Positions 48,627 to 58,139 of a stretch of 64,000 bases of DNA are shown one piece after another. The notes under the pieces are model-generated. The model did not search any database and was not told where the DNA came from. It saw only the letters and a program-made list of their open reading frames with translations. Positions within the stretch are counted from its first letter, which is position 1. Every line of letters begins with the position of its first letter. The stretch is from Paralvinella palmiformis (taxonomy: Eukaryota; Annelida; Polychaeta; Terebellida; Alvinellidae), in NCBI GenBank assembly GCA_025642065.1, contig JAODUP010000043.1:496001-560000 (forward strand), in the 5' to 3' direction. Made by a program: the position numbers and the translations under genes.

Positions 48627-50995
48627 TTTCCCAAAACTTGCCACTTGCGAGATTTTATGTTGTGTGTTCATCTATTAACAGAATACATTTTTTACATTAT
48701 GTTTCTGAACTAATAATGATATATACCAGCTAGCATTTACGTGTTTAACTAATAGGGTGTATGCAAGAAACAAGTACATGACCTGATAGAAAGAATATGG
48801 CAAATCATTGAAAGCATTACTCCAGATACAGTTGGTGAGTTTATATGTCGTGATAATAACTGTAAGGTTTAATTAATGCAACTTCTATTTTGTTTAACTG
48901 AATCAGCAGAAACTCGCACTCAAATTGAAATGACTTGTACAGCAGTGAAATATTTTTTGTATCTGGTGTTATGACCCTAGACATGTCTCACAGACACACA
49001 CAGAGTTGTTTCTGGGGTGATGATTTGCAGGATCCCTACAATTGTGTTGAGCTTGTCAGAATAGGAATCCAGTATGGCTAATGGAGCCAAAATTATCCCA
49101 TATCCATTTAAAGATTTCCTGGAATATCCCATTCATTGCAATTTGGGGCTTGGAATTGGACAGCAAGATGGGTTCTGTTATTTTCATCCACTGAGGGCGC
49201 AAATAATAGACCTAAAGTTCTGGATAATAAATATATCACCAGAATTTCTGGTAAACATTGAAGAATTATCCTAAGATCGGAGTAGGGTATTATGTTAATT
49301 GTTCACAGTGTGTGTTCAGTTTGCTGATGTAAAACATTAAAATCACCCTTTGCTGACCATTCACTGTTAGCATCCAACACTTCCTGAAGATTTTAGGTGA
49401 TCTCCTCACACCAGCTTAATGCTAGAAACAACTTTGATATATTCAAATGCCATATGACTTGTGTGTTATTCTGTCTGTAACATCATGCGTGTTATTAAAA
49501 TATTTTTCTTTTACTCGTGGATACTGTTATTTTTTAATTTCAGTTGAGTTTATGAGAGCAAATATAGTTGGCACTGTGATAGTGTTTTCTCTAGTGATAT
49601 GGATTCCAGCCAGCTGTGTTGTTTGTCATCTGGTTTGTATATACATATTCTCACAATTGATTAGATTTATAAGACTAATTCGTTAGTAACCAATTCAGTA
49701 ATTGCAGTATATGGTGTAGATTCATAGTAAGTGCATTAGATAAGTCTTTTTCTGGAATTATCTCGGACTAGTAAAAGTTACCCTATTTTGTTTAATGTTA
49801 TATTTAACAAAATTAAAAATGTGTACATTTTATCATACACATTGATCATTTGATTTTTGTAAGACTATTGAGAAATGATGTAAAATACATTATGGTAAGT
49901 GGGGCTTGAAAAGTGGATGCTCCCACAGCAAAAACATAAGCCACTGATGTAAATTCAATGAATATCGAAGGATTAATGTACAAGTATTTGCTATTTAGTT
50001 AGTCACACATCCTGTGAATTATTATACAAGTCTTAAAAATGTGTGTAATGAAAAGGTATTCAGTAAGAAAATAACCCTACTGATAATCTGTTTTTAATTT
50101 GATTTATTAATCCAAGGAAAGCAATTTATTTCCAGCTACAGATGATGTAGTCATGCTGTTGAAATTGGATTAATTTATTCATGACTTTGTAAACAAATAT
50201 TTGTTGAAACAACTAAATTAAATGTCTGTCATAAACTAGGAGTAACCTCTTGGTAATATATTCCAGGTGGGACCAATGACAAACAAAGAAATCTCTTGTT
50301 CCCTTATGCTATCATAAACTAAGTTTATTGCAGGATGATTTCATTGATTTTTAATTGTGTACTGATGAGCAGAATGGCACATATTCATGGGATATGTAAA
50401 CATTTCTGTATCTTTGTCCTTAGTCAGATGATTTCACAAAATTGTTTTTCATACTCTCCATCCTTCGTGATTGTACGATGTAATAGTTTATTGGAGCCAG
50501 CATGTTTTGGTTGATTTCTGGAAGTTAACATTAATGTTATAATAATTTTATTAGGATCGTAAAAAGAAGAGAGAAGATGAGAAGCAGAGACAGTGGCTGA
50601 GATATGACGTAAGTAAAGGGTGGAGTGTGATTGTGTTCAGAGATGTAATTGTGTTAAGCAACAATTACAGTTCAGTGAAATCTTTGTGATTTCCGTAACT
50701 AGTTTAGTTTTCTTTTTCAACTTAAGCCTTCAGTTATATTGTGGTGCAGATTTCTAGACATTTTATTCACACACACACACACACCTTAAATAAAGAATGG
50801 TATTTTCTCACACACTCATATTTTACTGTATTTTAATACTTACAGAATAGAAGCTTAGTTTTAGATGACGATCAAGTCAGTGGCAATGTGGCAATACATC
50901 GCACAGAAGGTGTAAGAGTGCGTCATAGTTATCAACATGTTAACATTCCCAGAACATCCGTTAGAACATCCGTTAGAACTGACACTGTTATTTAA
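27207..50995 (+). CDS. ADAM17: ADAM17/TACE-like membrane metalloprotease (sheddase)
   Basis: Coding exons: 27207-27258, 32384-32513, 33493-33626, 33955-34049, 34200-34285, 34457-34524, 35502-35653, 35873-35959, 36124-36216, 37128-37266 (or 38373-38514), 42516-42626, 43178-43183, 43354-43472, 43928-43997, 44301-44433, 45235-45336, 45480-45542, 45748-45821, 47178-47296, 48756-48834, 49544-49632, 50555-50608, 50846-50995. Summed, 2205 nt give 734 residues. Parts in order: signal peptide 1-17; prodomain with a switch Cys in KNFCEG; furin site RVKR at 195-198; catalytic domain with zinc motif [12 protein letters not shown] at 382-393 and Met-turn at 411. Then come a Cys-rich disintegrin and membrane-proximal region, the CANDIS-like segment [12 protein letters not shown], one membrane helix at about 644-667, and a 67-residue tail. 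The family sheds TNF, EGF-receptor ligands and other surface proteins. The tail is about half the vertebrate length. Intron 17 uses a GC donor (CAG|gcaagt). Confidence 0.95.
28739..28764. repeat. (TA)n microsatellite in ADAM17 intron 1
   Basis: A TA run of about 26 bp in the 5.1-kb first intron. Confidence 0.9.
29467..29860 (+). repeat. Imperfect tandem duplication in ADAM17 intron 1
   Basis: Unit 1 (about 29467-29700) and unit 2 (about 29701-29860) share aacttcaa, ggcaagtgttattaatt, catctggaggtactg, gtattattacataaagac and ccaaataacagttt in the same order. Unit 2 lacks about 65 bp from the middle. No coding content. Confidence 0.75.
30242..30425 (+). mobile_element. Full tRNA-derived SINE
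   Basis: The head ccatggtctagcggtagcgg and gtgttcgaatcccgg look like tRNA A and B boxes of an internal Pol III promoter. The outer stem does not pair as in a tRNA. The body tcgtctttcacttcgtctca, then ggcccatttagcctacc, then gcacaaaagtggccgtaaa, ends in an (ATC)n tail. It is the best copy of a family seen at 18262, 39900, 48390 and 51755. Confidence 0.85.
30597..31095 (+). repeat. Direct repeat pair with perfect hairpin in second unit
   Basis: Unit 1 (about 30597-30830) and unit 2 (about 30895-31095) share atagaaaacat, gcgactgc, tatg, caacaaaac, attctggattc, gtgtccaggc and gtgtccaaaac in order. Unit 2 contains the 18-bp perfect inverted repeat at 30975-31014, GAATCCAGAATTTTATGA / TCATAAAATTCTGGATTC, with a 4-nt loop. 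Confidence 0.75.
31925..32060 (+). mobile_element. tRNA-derived SINE, second family
   Basis: The A-box-like region ctatggtaagagcgtgggac and B-box-like gaggtttgaatcctgg are followed by gctttaaagtaggtttt and gacaaggttttct. The same order occurs, inverted, at 58255-58440. Lies in ADAM17 intron 1. Confidence 0.75.
32730..32945 (+). mobile_element. Possible tRNA-derived SINE, diverged
   Basis: A gagaatggatata ... aaggttcaaatctcag arrangement resembles A and B boxes about 50 bp apart. The body has no clear relative elsewhere in the window. Lies in ADAM17 intron 2. Confidence 0.4.
33100..33390 (+). mobile_element. LINE reverse transcriptase fragment in ADAM17 intron 2
   Basis: The frame translates to [15 protein letters not shown], then [21 protein letters not shown], then [12 protein letters not shown]. 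This is the N-terminal part of an I/jockey-like reverse transcriptase, including the AFDT(I/V)DH motif with its first catalytic Asp. It is cut off on both sides and lies just 100 bp upstream of ADAM17 exon 3. It is not an ADAM17 exon. Confidence 0.88.
37128..37266 (+). CDS. ADAM17 alternative exon 10a (canonical type)
   Basis: 139 nt, acceptor ...tttgtgcag, donor CCAG|gtgact, entering in phase 0 and leaving in phase 1. Encodes residues 300-346, including [15 protein letters not shown] and [11 protein letters not shown], closest to the vertebrate ADAM17 sequence ([25 protein letters not shown]). This segment forms the edge strand beside the zinc site in the family. One of two copies; see 38373-38514. 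Confidence 0.93.
37695..37859. repeat. (TA)n-(GA)n and (CA)n-(TA)n microsatellites between alternative exons
   Basis: A TA run changes to GA at about 37728-37747. A CA run (about 37815-37835) changes to TA up to 37859. Both lie in the 1.1-kb intron separating the two alternative ADAM17 exons. Confidence 0.93.
38373..38514 (+). CDS. ADAM17 alternative exon 10b (diverged duplicate)
   Basis: 142 nt, acceptor ttctcttttcag, donor CAAG|gtgatt, with the same phases (0 in, 1 out) as exon 10a. It encodes 47 residues that align with 10a throughout: [15 protein letters not shown] for [26 protein letters not shown] for [11 protein letters not shown], and GGICS for GGVCS. The frame is fully open, the structural Cys residues are kept and the splice sites are good, so it looks functional. 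Using both 10a and 10b gives GGC TTT TAG, an immediate stop. Confidence 0.85.
39798..39880 (+). pseudogene. Degenerate copy of ADAM17 exon 11
   Basis: The stretch starts after cttcag and aligns base for base with 42516-42600 (tacaaagg, tacctaaacacaa, agtagttctgttaac, cacaacag). A 2-nt loss near the start breaks the frame relative to the phase-1 donors of either exon 10 copy, leading to TAG after 14 codons. The other frame also reaches TAG. It retains its acceptor, but no donor is visible. It is a relic or, if spliced in, a poison exon. Confidence 0.8.
39900..40085 (+). mobile_element. SINE copy, 'CCCATTTA' family, in ADAM17 intron
   Basis: gaggttcaaatcctt is B-box-like; then come a gaagggtgtgtcatc body, gccccatttatattaatttgtgcc and gtcatcat at the end, in the order of the SINE at 30242. 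Strongly diverged. Confidence 0.6.
42387..42436. repeat. (GT)n-(GA)n microsatellite upstream of ADAM17 exon 11
   Basis: A GT run of about 35 bp followed by GA repeats lies 80 bp upstream of the exon 11 acceptor. It is complementary in RNA to the (CA)n run at about 37815-37835. Confidence 0.93.
43178..43183 (+). CDS. ADAM17 6-nt microexon encoding the catalytic Glu
   Basis: The flanking exons end in GCG CAT G (42626) and begin GT CAT AAT TGG (43354). Joined directly they read A-H-G-H-N-W, which lacks the two residues Glu-X of HExxH. Between them lies cataccag|AATTTG|gtaagtg, with a T-rich tract upstream. Inserting AATTTG gives CAT GAA TTT GGT CAT, H-E-F-G-H, restoring HExxHxxGxxHD exactly. 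The length of 6 keeps the frame. No other source for the missing residues was found near either exon. Confidence 0.9.
44115..44185 (+). mobile_element. SINE tail fragment in ADAM17 intron
   Basis: ggcctaaattgggccgatgtg, then tcgttaaacaacactcatcc, resembles the 3' body and (ATCC)n tail of the tRNA-derived SINE families of this window. Confidence 0.5.
46430..47075 (-). mobile_element. LINE 3' end fragment, minus strand, in ADAM17 intron
   Basis: The minus-strand frame at 47025-46795 reads [20 protein letters not shown] and then [17 protein letters not shown], the standard C-terminal reverse transcriptase region of I/L2-like LINEs. The low-coordinate end has a (TAA)n-like tail at about 46428-46441, typical of their 3' ends. 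A (TA)n run at 46569-46606 interrupts it. It is not a host gene, although its frame is open for 76 codons. Confidence 0.85.
47376..48277. mobile_element. Inverted-repeat element in ADAM17 intron 19
   Basis: Left end ACCGTAATCTCCTGTGTATA. Right end, reverse-complemented, ACCGTAATATTCCATGTATA, flanked by TA at 47374-47375 and 48278-48279. About 900 bp, no transposase; inner stretches repeat agaaaaatg...gaaaa near both ends. Probably a Tc1/mariner-like or similar non-autonomous element. Confidence 0.6.
48390..48510 (+). mobile_element. SINE copy in ADAM17 intron
   Basis: atctttcacttcacatcatta, then ttggcctatttaacctac, then ggtgcacaaaagtggccata matches the body of the SINE at 30242. Short open frames here are SINE translations. 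Confidence 0.75.
48582..48625. repeat. (TA)n-(TG)n microsatellite
   Basis: A TA run passes into TG repeats in the intron before ADAM17 exon 20. Confidence 0.93.
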
Positions 50996-51654
50996 CATCT
51001 AAATGTTTTAATCTTTGTTTTGTATGTTTACACACACTGATAAATCAAATCATAATTTATACATAACGTTTGAAGAGAGCTGATTCATTTATAAATAAAA
51101 CATTTGTAAACCAGTGCAGAGATATTTCATTGATGTTGTATTTTTATGTAAGCTTAATATGTGAACTTATGTAGAGAATGTGAGTTTTGATCATCACTGG
51201 TGTAACATTTTGTAAACTAAACATTTATCTACACTGATCAAATGTTTAAAAATGAAAGCTCTTCCAATACATTCACTGAAGATGTACCTCTGTTCATTGA
51301 ACTTCAACAACACTGCCACATGTCTGTACAGTATGAATTATTATACATGTTTGATACGATTCATTTTAGTTTTTACGTCTGAACATTTGCTACACACAGT
51401 TGAGACTCGTGATATAAGGAGTCCATTTCATTCAAGACATCACTGCTTTGTTATATTTTCTTTGTAAAATTTAATGTCATTGAGATTTTTTAACATACTT
51501 CATTATTAATAATTGTATACCAAGAAGTATTTACAAATATTGCAGGAATAATCAGGACAGTAAAATCAAATTGTATTATTTTGTTACAAGTTTTGATATG
51601 TTATGTAAATTGGTATTTGTACTGAATATTTGTGAAGGCATAGACGTGATATCA

Positions 51655-51660
51655 AATAAA
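51655..51660 (+). promoter_or_regulatory. Likely ADAM17 polyadenylation signal
   Basis: AATAAA about 660 nt after the ADAM17 stop. An earlier AATAAA is present near 51095, so two 3'UTR lengths are possible. Confidence 0.55.
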
Positions 51661-51754
51661 ATTATATTATATTAATTCAGTGTCTCTCTCATTTTTTGCT
51701 AATGACCAGCAGACACCCAAAAACTTTGGAGAAAAGGTATATTTTTCTTTACAA

Positions 51755-51835
51755 TGAATGCTTCACTACGTTTAGTGTACTTTGTGCAAAAAAGTGTCCG
51801 TAAAACATCAACCATCCATCCATCCCATAAGAATT
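51755..51835 (+). mobile_element. SINE 3' fragment downstream of ADAM17
   Basis: gtttagtgtactttgtgcaa, then aagtgtccgtaaaacatcaa and a (CCAT)n tail match the end of the SINE at 30242. Confidence 0.7.
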
Positions 51836-53296
51836 AACATGCCCACTATTATCCCAAATCGAACTCAGTTCTGTGATTCATGTTGTATGCCTGAAAGAAG
51901 ATACGCATATCGCCATCAGTTAAATAAATAAATGTAAAATAGCCCATCTCTTCCCAAAATGTAATATCAGGAACAAATAACATGGATATTTGACTAAATG
52001 CAATAATATATACGAATATATGCAAAAATCACATTACTCAAAGATTATTAGAATGATAATTTATCACACGTACAGTGTGTTTGTTATCCAGTGAACTGTT
52101 TGTAATAAAGAATTGTAAAAATAACTATGTTAAGCAGCATAATGTGATTAAGTATACAGGTGTTTTCAAATATCTAGTCATGGTGGTGTATCACCCTCTT
52201 CTCACATTTATAAATGGTTTACCGTGTTTTTAGCCTATCAAAAGGTATCTGATTTATGGTGCTTTGTTTTATGAACTGTGATGTGTTTTTATTTCATTAT
52301 TTCTTGTATTATTTATTCACTTTATATCGTCATTATGGACTTAGAGTTTGCAATAAAACTATTTGACTGGATTTGATAAAGTCAACAAACAACAACTTCG
52401 ATAGATTGGTTGTAACACTCAAGGAACAGGATAGTGTTTGGATTATAGAGGTTTTTTTACAGGTGCTATATGTGATTAATGATCATCAATTGTGTCTATG
52501 ATAGGTATTGTTTTAGCTGGGGGGAGGCTTATACCTGTGTTTCATATCTTTGATGCATGTTTCCTTATGGGTTCATCTTTCAGTCATAGTTTCTGAGGTG
52601 TAAGCAACATCAATGATAAACAAAGAATTCACTCACTTACTTACTCACTCACACATGCAGAAAGGCTCAATATACAGATGTTGCGAGTTCTCTCCAAACT
52701 ACCATCACTGGTACACTAACTTCCAGATCTCAGTATCCTCTGTGACACGTTATATCAGTACTACATGTAGCTCTCCACCATGTTGGGGCATCACCACAAC
52801 TAGGGCACAGCAACTTCGCTACCCATTTCCCGGATTTGCAAATCGCATATGCAGCTGGACATATACCATCATGTTCGTGCTTTTACATTTCTTGTCGCAT
52901 TTGCATATAGAATCTTAGTTTTAATCTATTGGCAATTCATTTATATAGTTTACTGTGAGACCATTAAAGCCACAGATGGGTGGGTGTACACATACTGCCC
53001 CTGTGTCTGGTTTCAAAAACCGACATAGTCACTGCTTATTGCTAATCATTAACGACCAATTAGTAAGTAAACTATATACAGTTAATGACAAACAAGAAGA
53101 TATAGGTTATATATAATATAGACAGAAGTCCGGGACTGTATTATACATAATGCTGACTAGGAACCCGTCAATTATTTTTATGTTCAGACACTAGGCTAGC
53201 TGTTACCAGCGTCCTAGAGCTCCAATGGTTAAAGATACTTAATTTGCATTCTGTGCCATAGTGATATATGTATTTATCCATATATTTATATACTCT
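51836..53296. other. Intergenic tract, no gene seen
   Basis: No coding exon recognised on either strand. A small inverted-repeat pair, TATATAGTTTACT (52942-52954) and AGTAAACTATATA (53066-53078), encloses 111 bp and may be a tiny MITE. Confidence 0.4.
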
Positions 53297-53700
53297 CATT
53301 AGCCATCTCCCATATGAGGACCGGCAAGCTACCATCTTTGGACTTTAGAAGGCGATGAGGGGATATGATCCATGTATTTAAGATTATGAATGGTATGGAC
53401 AGGCTAGATCCCCATAACTTTTTTACCTTCCCACCTAACAACAACACCAGAGGCCACAGTAAAAAGTCTTCATGGGACGATCCAGGCTTGATTTGAGGAG
53501 AAGCGTCTTTAGCCAAAGAACAATTCATGACTGGAACTACCTGCCTGAACATGTGATATCTTGTGCTAGTCTGAACAGCTTTAAGTCAAATTTTGGAAAG
53601 GGGAGCTCTATAGATTGCCATGATAAAATGAGATATATGCACTCCAGAAATACAACCAAGAAGGACCGGAATACCATAACAGGCATTGCCTTTTAATTTC
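53297..53700 (+). mobile_element. 5'-truncated copy of the LINE at 24860-27005
   Basis: From catctcccatatgaggaccg to ggcattgccttttaattt it matches about 26565-27000 closely. It encodes the last part of the reverse transcriptase ORF (SRLDLRRSVFSQRTIHDWN, LPEHV) and the 3'UTR. Two copies with the same 3' end and different 5' ends are the hallmark of LINE retrotransposition. Confidence 0.9.
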
Positions 53701-53724
53701 ATATAGAAGGTATCGTTTGTGAAG

Positions 53725-53779
53725 ACTACTGGTGCCATCTTTCGAATACTAATAATACTCAAAAGATGGCGCCAGTAGT
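53725..53779 (+). repeat. 18-bp inverted repeat (hairpin) after the LINE 3' end
   Basis: ACTACTGGTGCCATCTTT and AAAGATGGCGCCAGTAGT can pair over all 18 positions (one G-U), with a 19-nt loop. The class is unknown: possibly the ends of a tiny MITE. Confidence 0.7.
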
Positions 53780-55106
53780 TGTTTTGAGTTTATCTGTACT
53801 GTAGGGTATCGATTTATAGGCACTTTAAATTTTCTAATATTTTTCAAAATTTTAAAGCATACGTTCCTGTTATACTACACGTCAAACCTCACAGCAAACA
53901 ATGTGTATAATTCAATGACCTTCAGGTCAATGGTATAATTACTCTGTTCATGTGATCTCAGTATATTTGACAGTAACCAATCCAGCTATAATAATAATAA
54001 TTTACACATAAAAATTATAACATTACAAGTTTGCTGATAGTAGTATTAAACAGATACAACCCAACTTGGCGGCAGCCTACTAAATGTGGAATAATGGTAT
54101 ATCTCGATATGAAATAAAACATTCCTGAAAGCATGTTTGAAACCAATAGTATCAACTGCATCTGGTTGAACTATTATATATATATGTGTGTGTGTGTGTA
54201 TGTATGTGTGTATGACACTGTGTTTGTTGTTTGAATACAGTGAACAAACAACACGTTCAAAATGCTAAGAAACTATATTTAATAATTTACAATTAACATA
54301 ACATACAAAATTAAATTACATAAAAATTTATTTCTCAGTTGCTAAAGTTATCTAGTCCAACTTTTTTAATTAAAAAAAGCGGACAGTAAGATGGCGGCTA
54401 TATATTTAATGCTGTGTTGTGGTAATATTGTGACTACACAATAAACAAATATACCATTCTCCAAATGTAACTCAGCGGCATCAGCACACACACACACATA
54501 CCCACATACTTGCTGCCAACTCTCATAATGGAATTAATGATTTCACTTAGAGCGTATATTAAGACATATCCTATGACTGATAATACAGCTTTCCAAGTTA
54601 CAATATCAAATGTCTTAATTGAGCAGTATAAAATTTCACACATTATTGTTTTATATATATATATATTACATGTGTGTGTGTGTAATTTTAATAAGTGGAC
54701 ACTACCATGGTGGAAATATCCAGCTTATTGTATAGAATCTAAAGTTACCTGTATCTATAAAGTGAATTATTTCCTCAGACACGTATACCAGAATCCCCAC
54801 CCCCCTCAGCCATACATTCCAGTAAGAATTGGTCATATCATAAAATTCTCACTTCATTTTTATTAACTGTGTGATCAATACAACATTTCATTCAATGCTG
54901 TCATTCTGGGATGTTTCACACACTATTAGTAATAATTTTATTGTCATGATAAGACTGAAGAACTTAATTGATTTATAACCTGCACTTGTACAATTTAATG
55001 AGGTATCACACACACACACACACTGTAAATAAATTCATTGTGCACTTTTTAGCAGCTGCAGTAGCAATAGATTTAGTTTTAGTGACAACAATATCCATAT
55101 TCACAA
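53780..55106. other. Intergenic tract between convergent ADAM17 and TMEM254
   Basis: Contains short (TG)n and (TA)n runs near 54175 and 54660, but no convincing exon. TTTATT at 54937-54942 (AATAAA on the minus strand) could be the TMEM254 polyadenylation signal, 165 nt past its stop. Confidence 0.45.
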
Positions 55107-57808
55107 TTAATCATCTTTTGCTGGATCATATTTAATAAGTTGGCTGAATGAAAATATTCCATAAAAAAATGTCTGCACTGCCCACCATCTTGTTGTATCG
55201 GGATGAATGCCTTTTTGTCTGGAAATGAAATTTTAAGCCAAGATAAGTCTTCTTCTATGACATAAAAAACGTTACGTTAACATTCAAGATACCTGGACTG
55301 TACTCTGTTAATATGGGACGTGTGACTGATTAATAGTAATAATACAAAGGTTGATTTAGTACAGTACACTCATCAGAGTCTACCTACCTACAAAGTTTTA
55401 CAGCAAGCCAGGCTTCTATTGCATGTCCAGACCAAGCACCATAAAATCTAAAACAAATAAAAAGTCATAAAAGCTTACATGCTGTTATAATGTCACGATT
55501 ATGGCACAGAAAATATCCTATAGCTTCTTCTCATTAATAATATGAAAAAAATCTATCTGTAAATCACAATGTATTCATATTTCTAAAATATGCACTTATT
55601 AAACAAAATCCAGCTACTTACATCACTTTGAGTACAGTTGGTAAGTAATTTGCCATAAAATATGAAGCTTTTCCTATTGGACCAAGACAGTCGTATGGTA
55701 CTCTGTCTGGGATCAAGTATGTTACCTATAACATAATTATTGGTTGCTAATGTACACAAACAAATTAAATCAATTTCAACTCTGCATTCAGCCAATCTGA
55801 TTCTCATGATGATGTTTGGTTATGTAGAGTGTTCAGTTCATGAAATATTACATCAGAATAACTAACTATGGCATACCGGGTTGAAATGTTTGAAACAAAT
55901 ATGACTATGAAAAATGATATCATAACCCAGATAGCACAACTACATCGGACCATCTGCGATTACAGGTGACTCGAGCGATGGCAATTTCAGCCAGCCTGCC
56001 AACTGCAGACCAGCGAATGTAATGCATGAGAATACACTAGATTTTACACCAGAAATAAATTGTAAATGAATTTTGTGGTGTTCATGGGTTTGCGCCCCAA
56101 TCAATGACACAACTTCACTTCTGAAGATGATTACGTGTATAACACATGTAGCAACCCGGGTGTAGTGATTACCTACTGAAAAGGTGATGTGTGTAATGGG
56201 TGTAGCCTCGAAAAGACACAAATAAAAACAGTGTTCAACAGGAAAGGAAACGGCCCGAAAAATGGCATAAAAAACTACAATATTTTGTGAGTAGTCAAGA
56301 GTATTAATTATTAATATGCATAACATATACATTTATTCTGTTTCATTAAACATAGATTTTTGTCTGTTATTTTCCCCACAATAATATATTTCACTATATT
56401 TTGTAAAATATGTGTTTAAATATATGCATTTAATCTAGTTGTACTCAGTGAATGTTCCATGTTGCTAGAGGCACCCAAGAGGTTTTCAGTGAAAGAAGTT
56501 GTCATTAAAAAGTATTTGAAATCTGCGAGTGATCGTCAAGATGGATACCAAAGGTGACTAGAGAAAAAGCAAGGTATGTAATCTTTTGTCTAGCAACCAC
56601 TTCAGCCATTACTATTTGTCTTTTGGAAAACAGAAGATTTGCCAGGGGTCACGATGTGACTCAGGTGTGACATCATCTGTGAATGTACATGTGGTGTTGT
56701 TTATAGTCATTCAGAACGTTATCTTTATTAGATATAACAACAGGTTTTAATTTTGCGATTAAATTTTAAAATCATGCATTCTGAACACCAAATTCAAACA
56801 TTTTCATTGGAACTCTCATCGGTATATCATCAAGGAAGGAACCATTCATCATTATTTTTGGACATTGTTGGGTAGCCGAGCATCGGAAACCAGTTTGCTG
56901 CTGCTAAAGGTCTGAGCACTCAATGCGCATGCGCCAAATGCGCATTCTTCTGGTGCTTGGATGCGAAGCAAGAAGCAGAGCATCTAAACCACTGACCTGA
57001 AAAGTTTTCTTTCAGGTCACTGGTCGGAGCCGTGTATGCTGGTGGTAAAGAGCAGAGGACTGACCACTATTTTGGCTTGTTTCGGATTCTCGGATGAGGA
57101 TGTAAAGATCAGAACACTCTGCGGCAACCATATGTCCTGCAGTAAATCATGCACGAAATTAACAAACCCCCTATCAGAGGTCATGCCCTACAGCGACAGG
57201 CTGTGGAATTGATTCCCCTCAGCACTATCGGGAACCAGTGCATGCGCATTGACTGCTCGGACCTTTAGCGACAGTGAACAGGTTTTCGATGGTCGGCTAC
57301 GCAACCACTTCGGTTATTTTTACGTCACAACACTGTTTCCGTGGCTGTGCATAACTCAGAACAAACAATTATTGAATTAAGGGTTTTTTAAACTAAATTT
57401 AAGTCCTCTGATATGCCACATAATGACATATATAATATGGCAATTGCCGTGAATTGGCATACACGTGTAATTAACTTTATACAACGCATGAAATAAAAGA
57501 TGTAGTGACTATGCCTATGCCTATGTGGCTATGGCAGTCACAGGTCAGTCACTGCAGAAATAGTAACCCCGAATTGTATTTCTGATTCAGAAAAAGAGGC
57601 TGAGAGAAACTTCAGAAACTGAGAAAGCCACTTACTAAGTTACTTAGAAGTTAGATCTATTTAGTGAATTACTCAGTGACGTCAGTCTAGAAGTAGAACT
57701 TACCGTTAACAATGCCATCCCTAACGGTACCAAAACCAGCGCCAATATATGTGGGGTCCTGAAATATCGACTTTCCCTCACATCTGCCACGGGATTTAAA
57801 TGTGCCAT
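55107..57808 (-). CDS. TMEM254: TMEM254 homologue, small multi-pass membrane protein
   Basis: Four minus-strand exons: 57808-57704, 55725-55622, 55447-55388 and 55218-55107. All have GT-AG introns and matching phases (0, 2, 2), giving 126 residues (human about 123). None of the exons is long enough to stand out as an open frame. Order: N-terminal RYFRTPHILALVLVPLGMAL (first hydrophobic helix), then VPYDCLGPIG (family signature, IPYQNLGPLG in human). Next come a second hydrophobic region WSGHAIEAWLAVKLC, then KGI and WWAVQTFFYGIFSFSQLI (final helix, WFLQTFFFGIASLTILI in human), ending KDD. The function is not known; it is a conserved membrane protein (DUF4499-type). It is convergent with ADAM17. 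Intron 1 holds an inverted-repeat transposon. Confidence 0.9.
56868..57306. mobile_element. MITE with about 60-bp terminal inverted repeats in TMEM254 intron 1
   Basis: Left GTAGCCGAGCATCGGAAACC ... GCTAAAGGTCTGAGCA ... CAATGCGCATGC. Right, reverse-complemented, GTAGCCGACCATCGAAAACC ... GCTAAAGGTCCGAGCA ... CAATGCGCATGC. The pairing runs about 60 bp with few mismatches. The interior of about 310 bp has no transposase. The target duplication is unclear, so the superfamily is open. Confidence 0.75.
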
Positions 57809-58086
57809 CGTTTTAAGATGTGTTACTTTATTCACCAGATACACTTAGAATAATGATGATATTGTTTCCAAATTCCACCAATTACTTTCAACTATCGAAT
57901 GCTAACAAGACCACCTAAATGAACGTTGCGATTATTCATAACATGTAGAAATGTGGACTGGTATGTTTTTTTATTTATTTATTCTATAACTGTATTGTGT
58001 TTATGGCTTTAAATCTCTATCTGAATGTAGCATGTGTGAATAGCAACAAGTACAAGCTAGTCTATGCCACTATTGAATGGATTAGC

Positions 58087-58139
<53 letters not shown>

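Noticed and set aside
55940..56332. A 130-codon minus-strand frame upstream of TMEM254 exon 2
   Set aside because: It lies wholly within TMEM254 intron 1, lacks family resemblance and would not splice in phase with the recognised exons.
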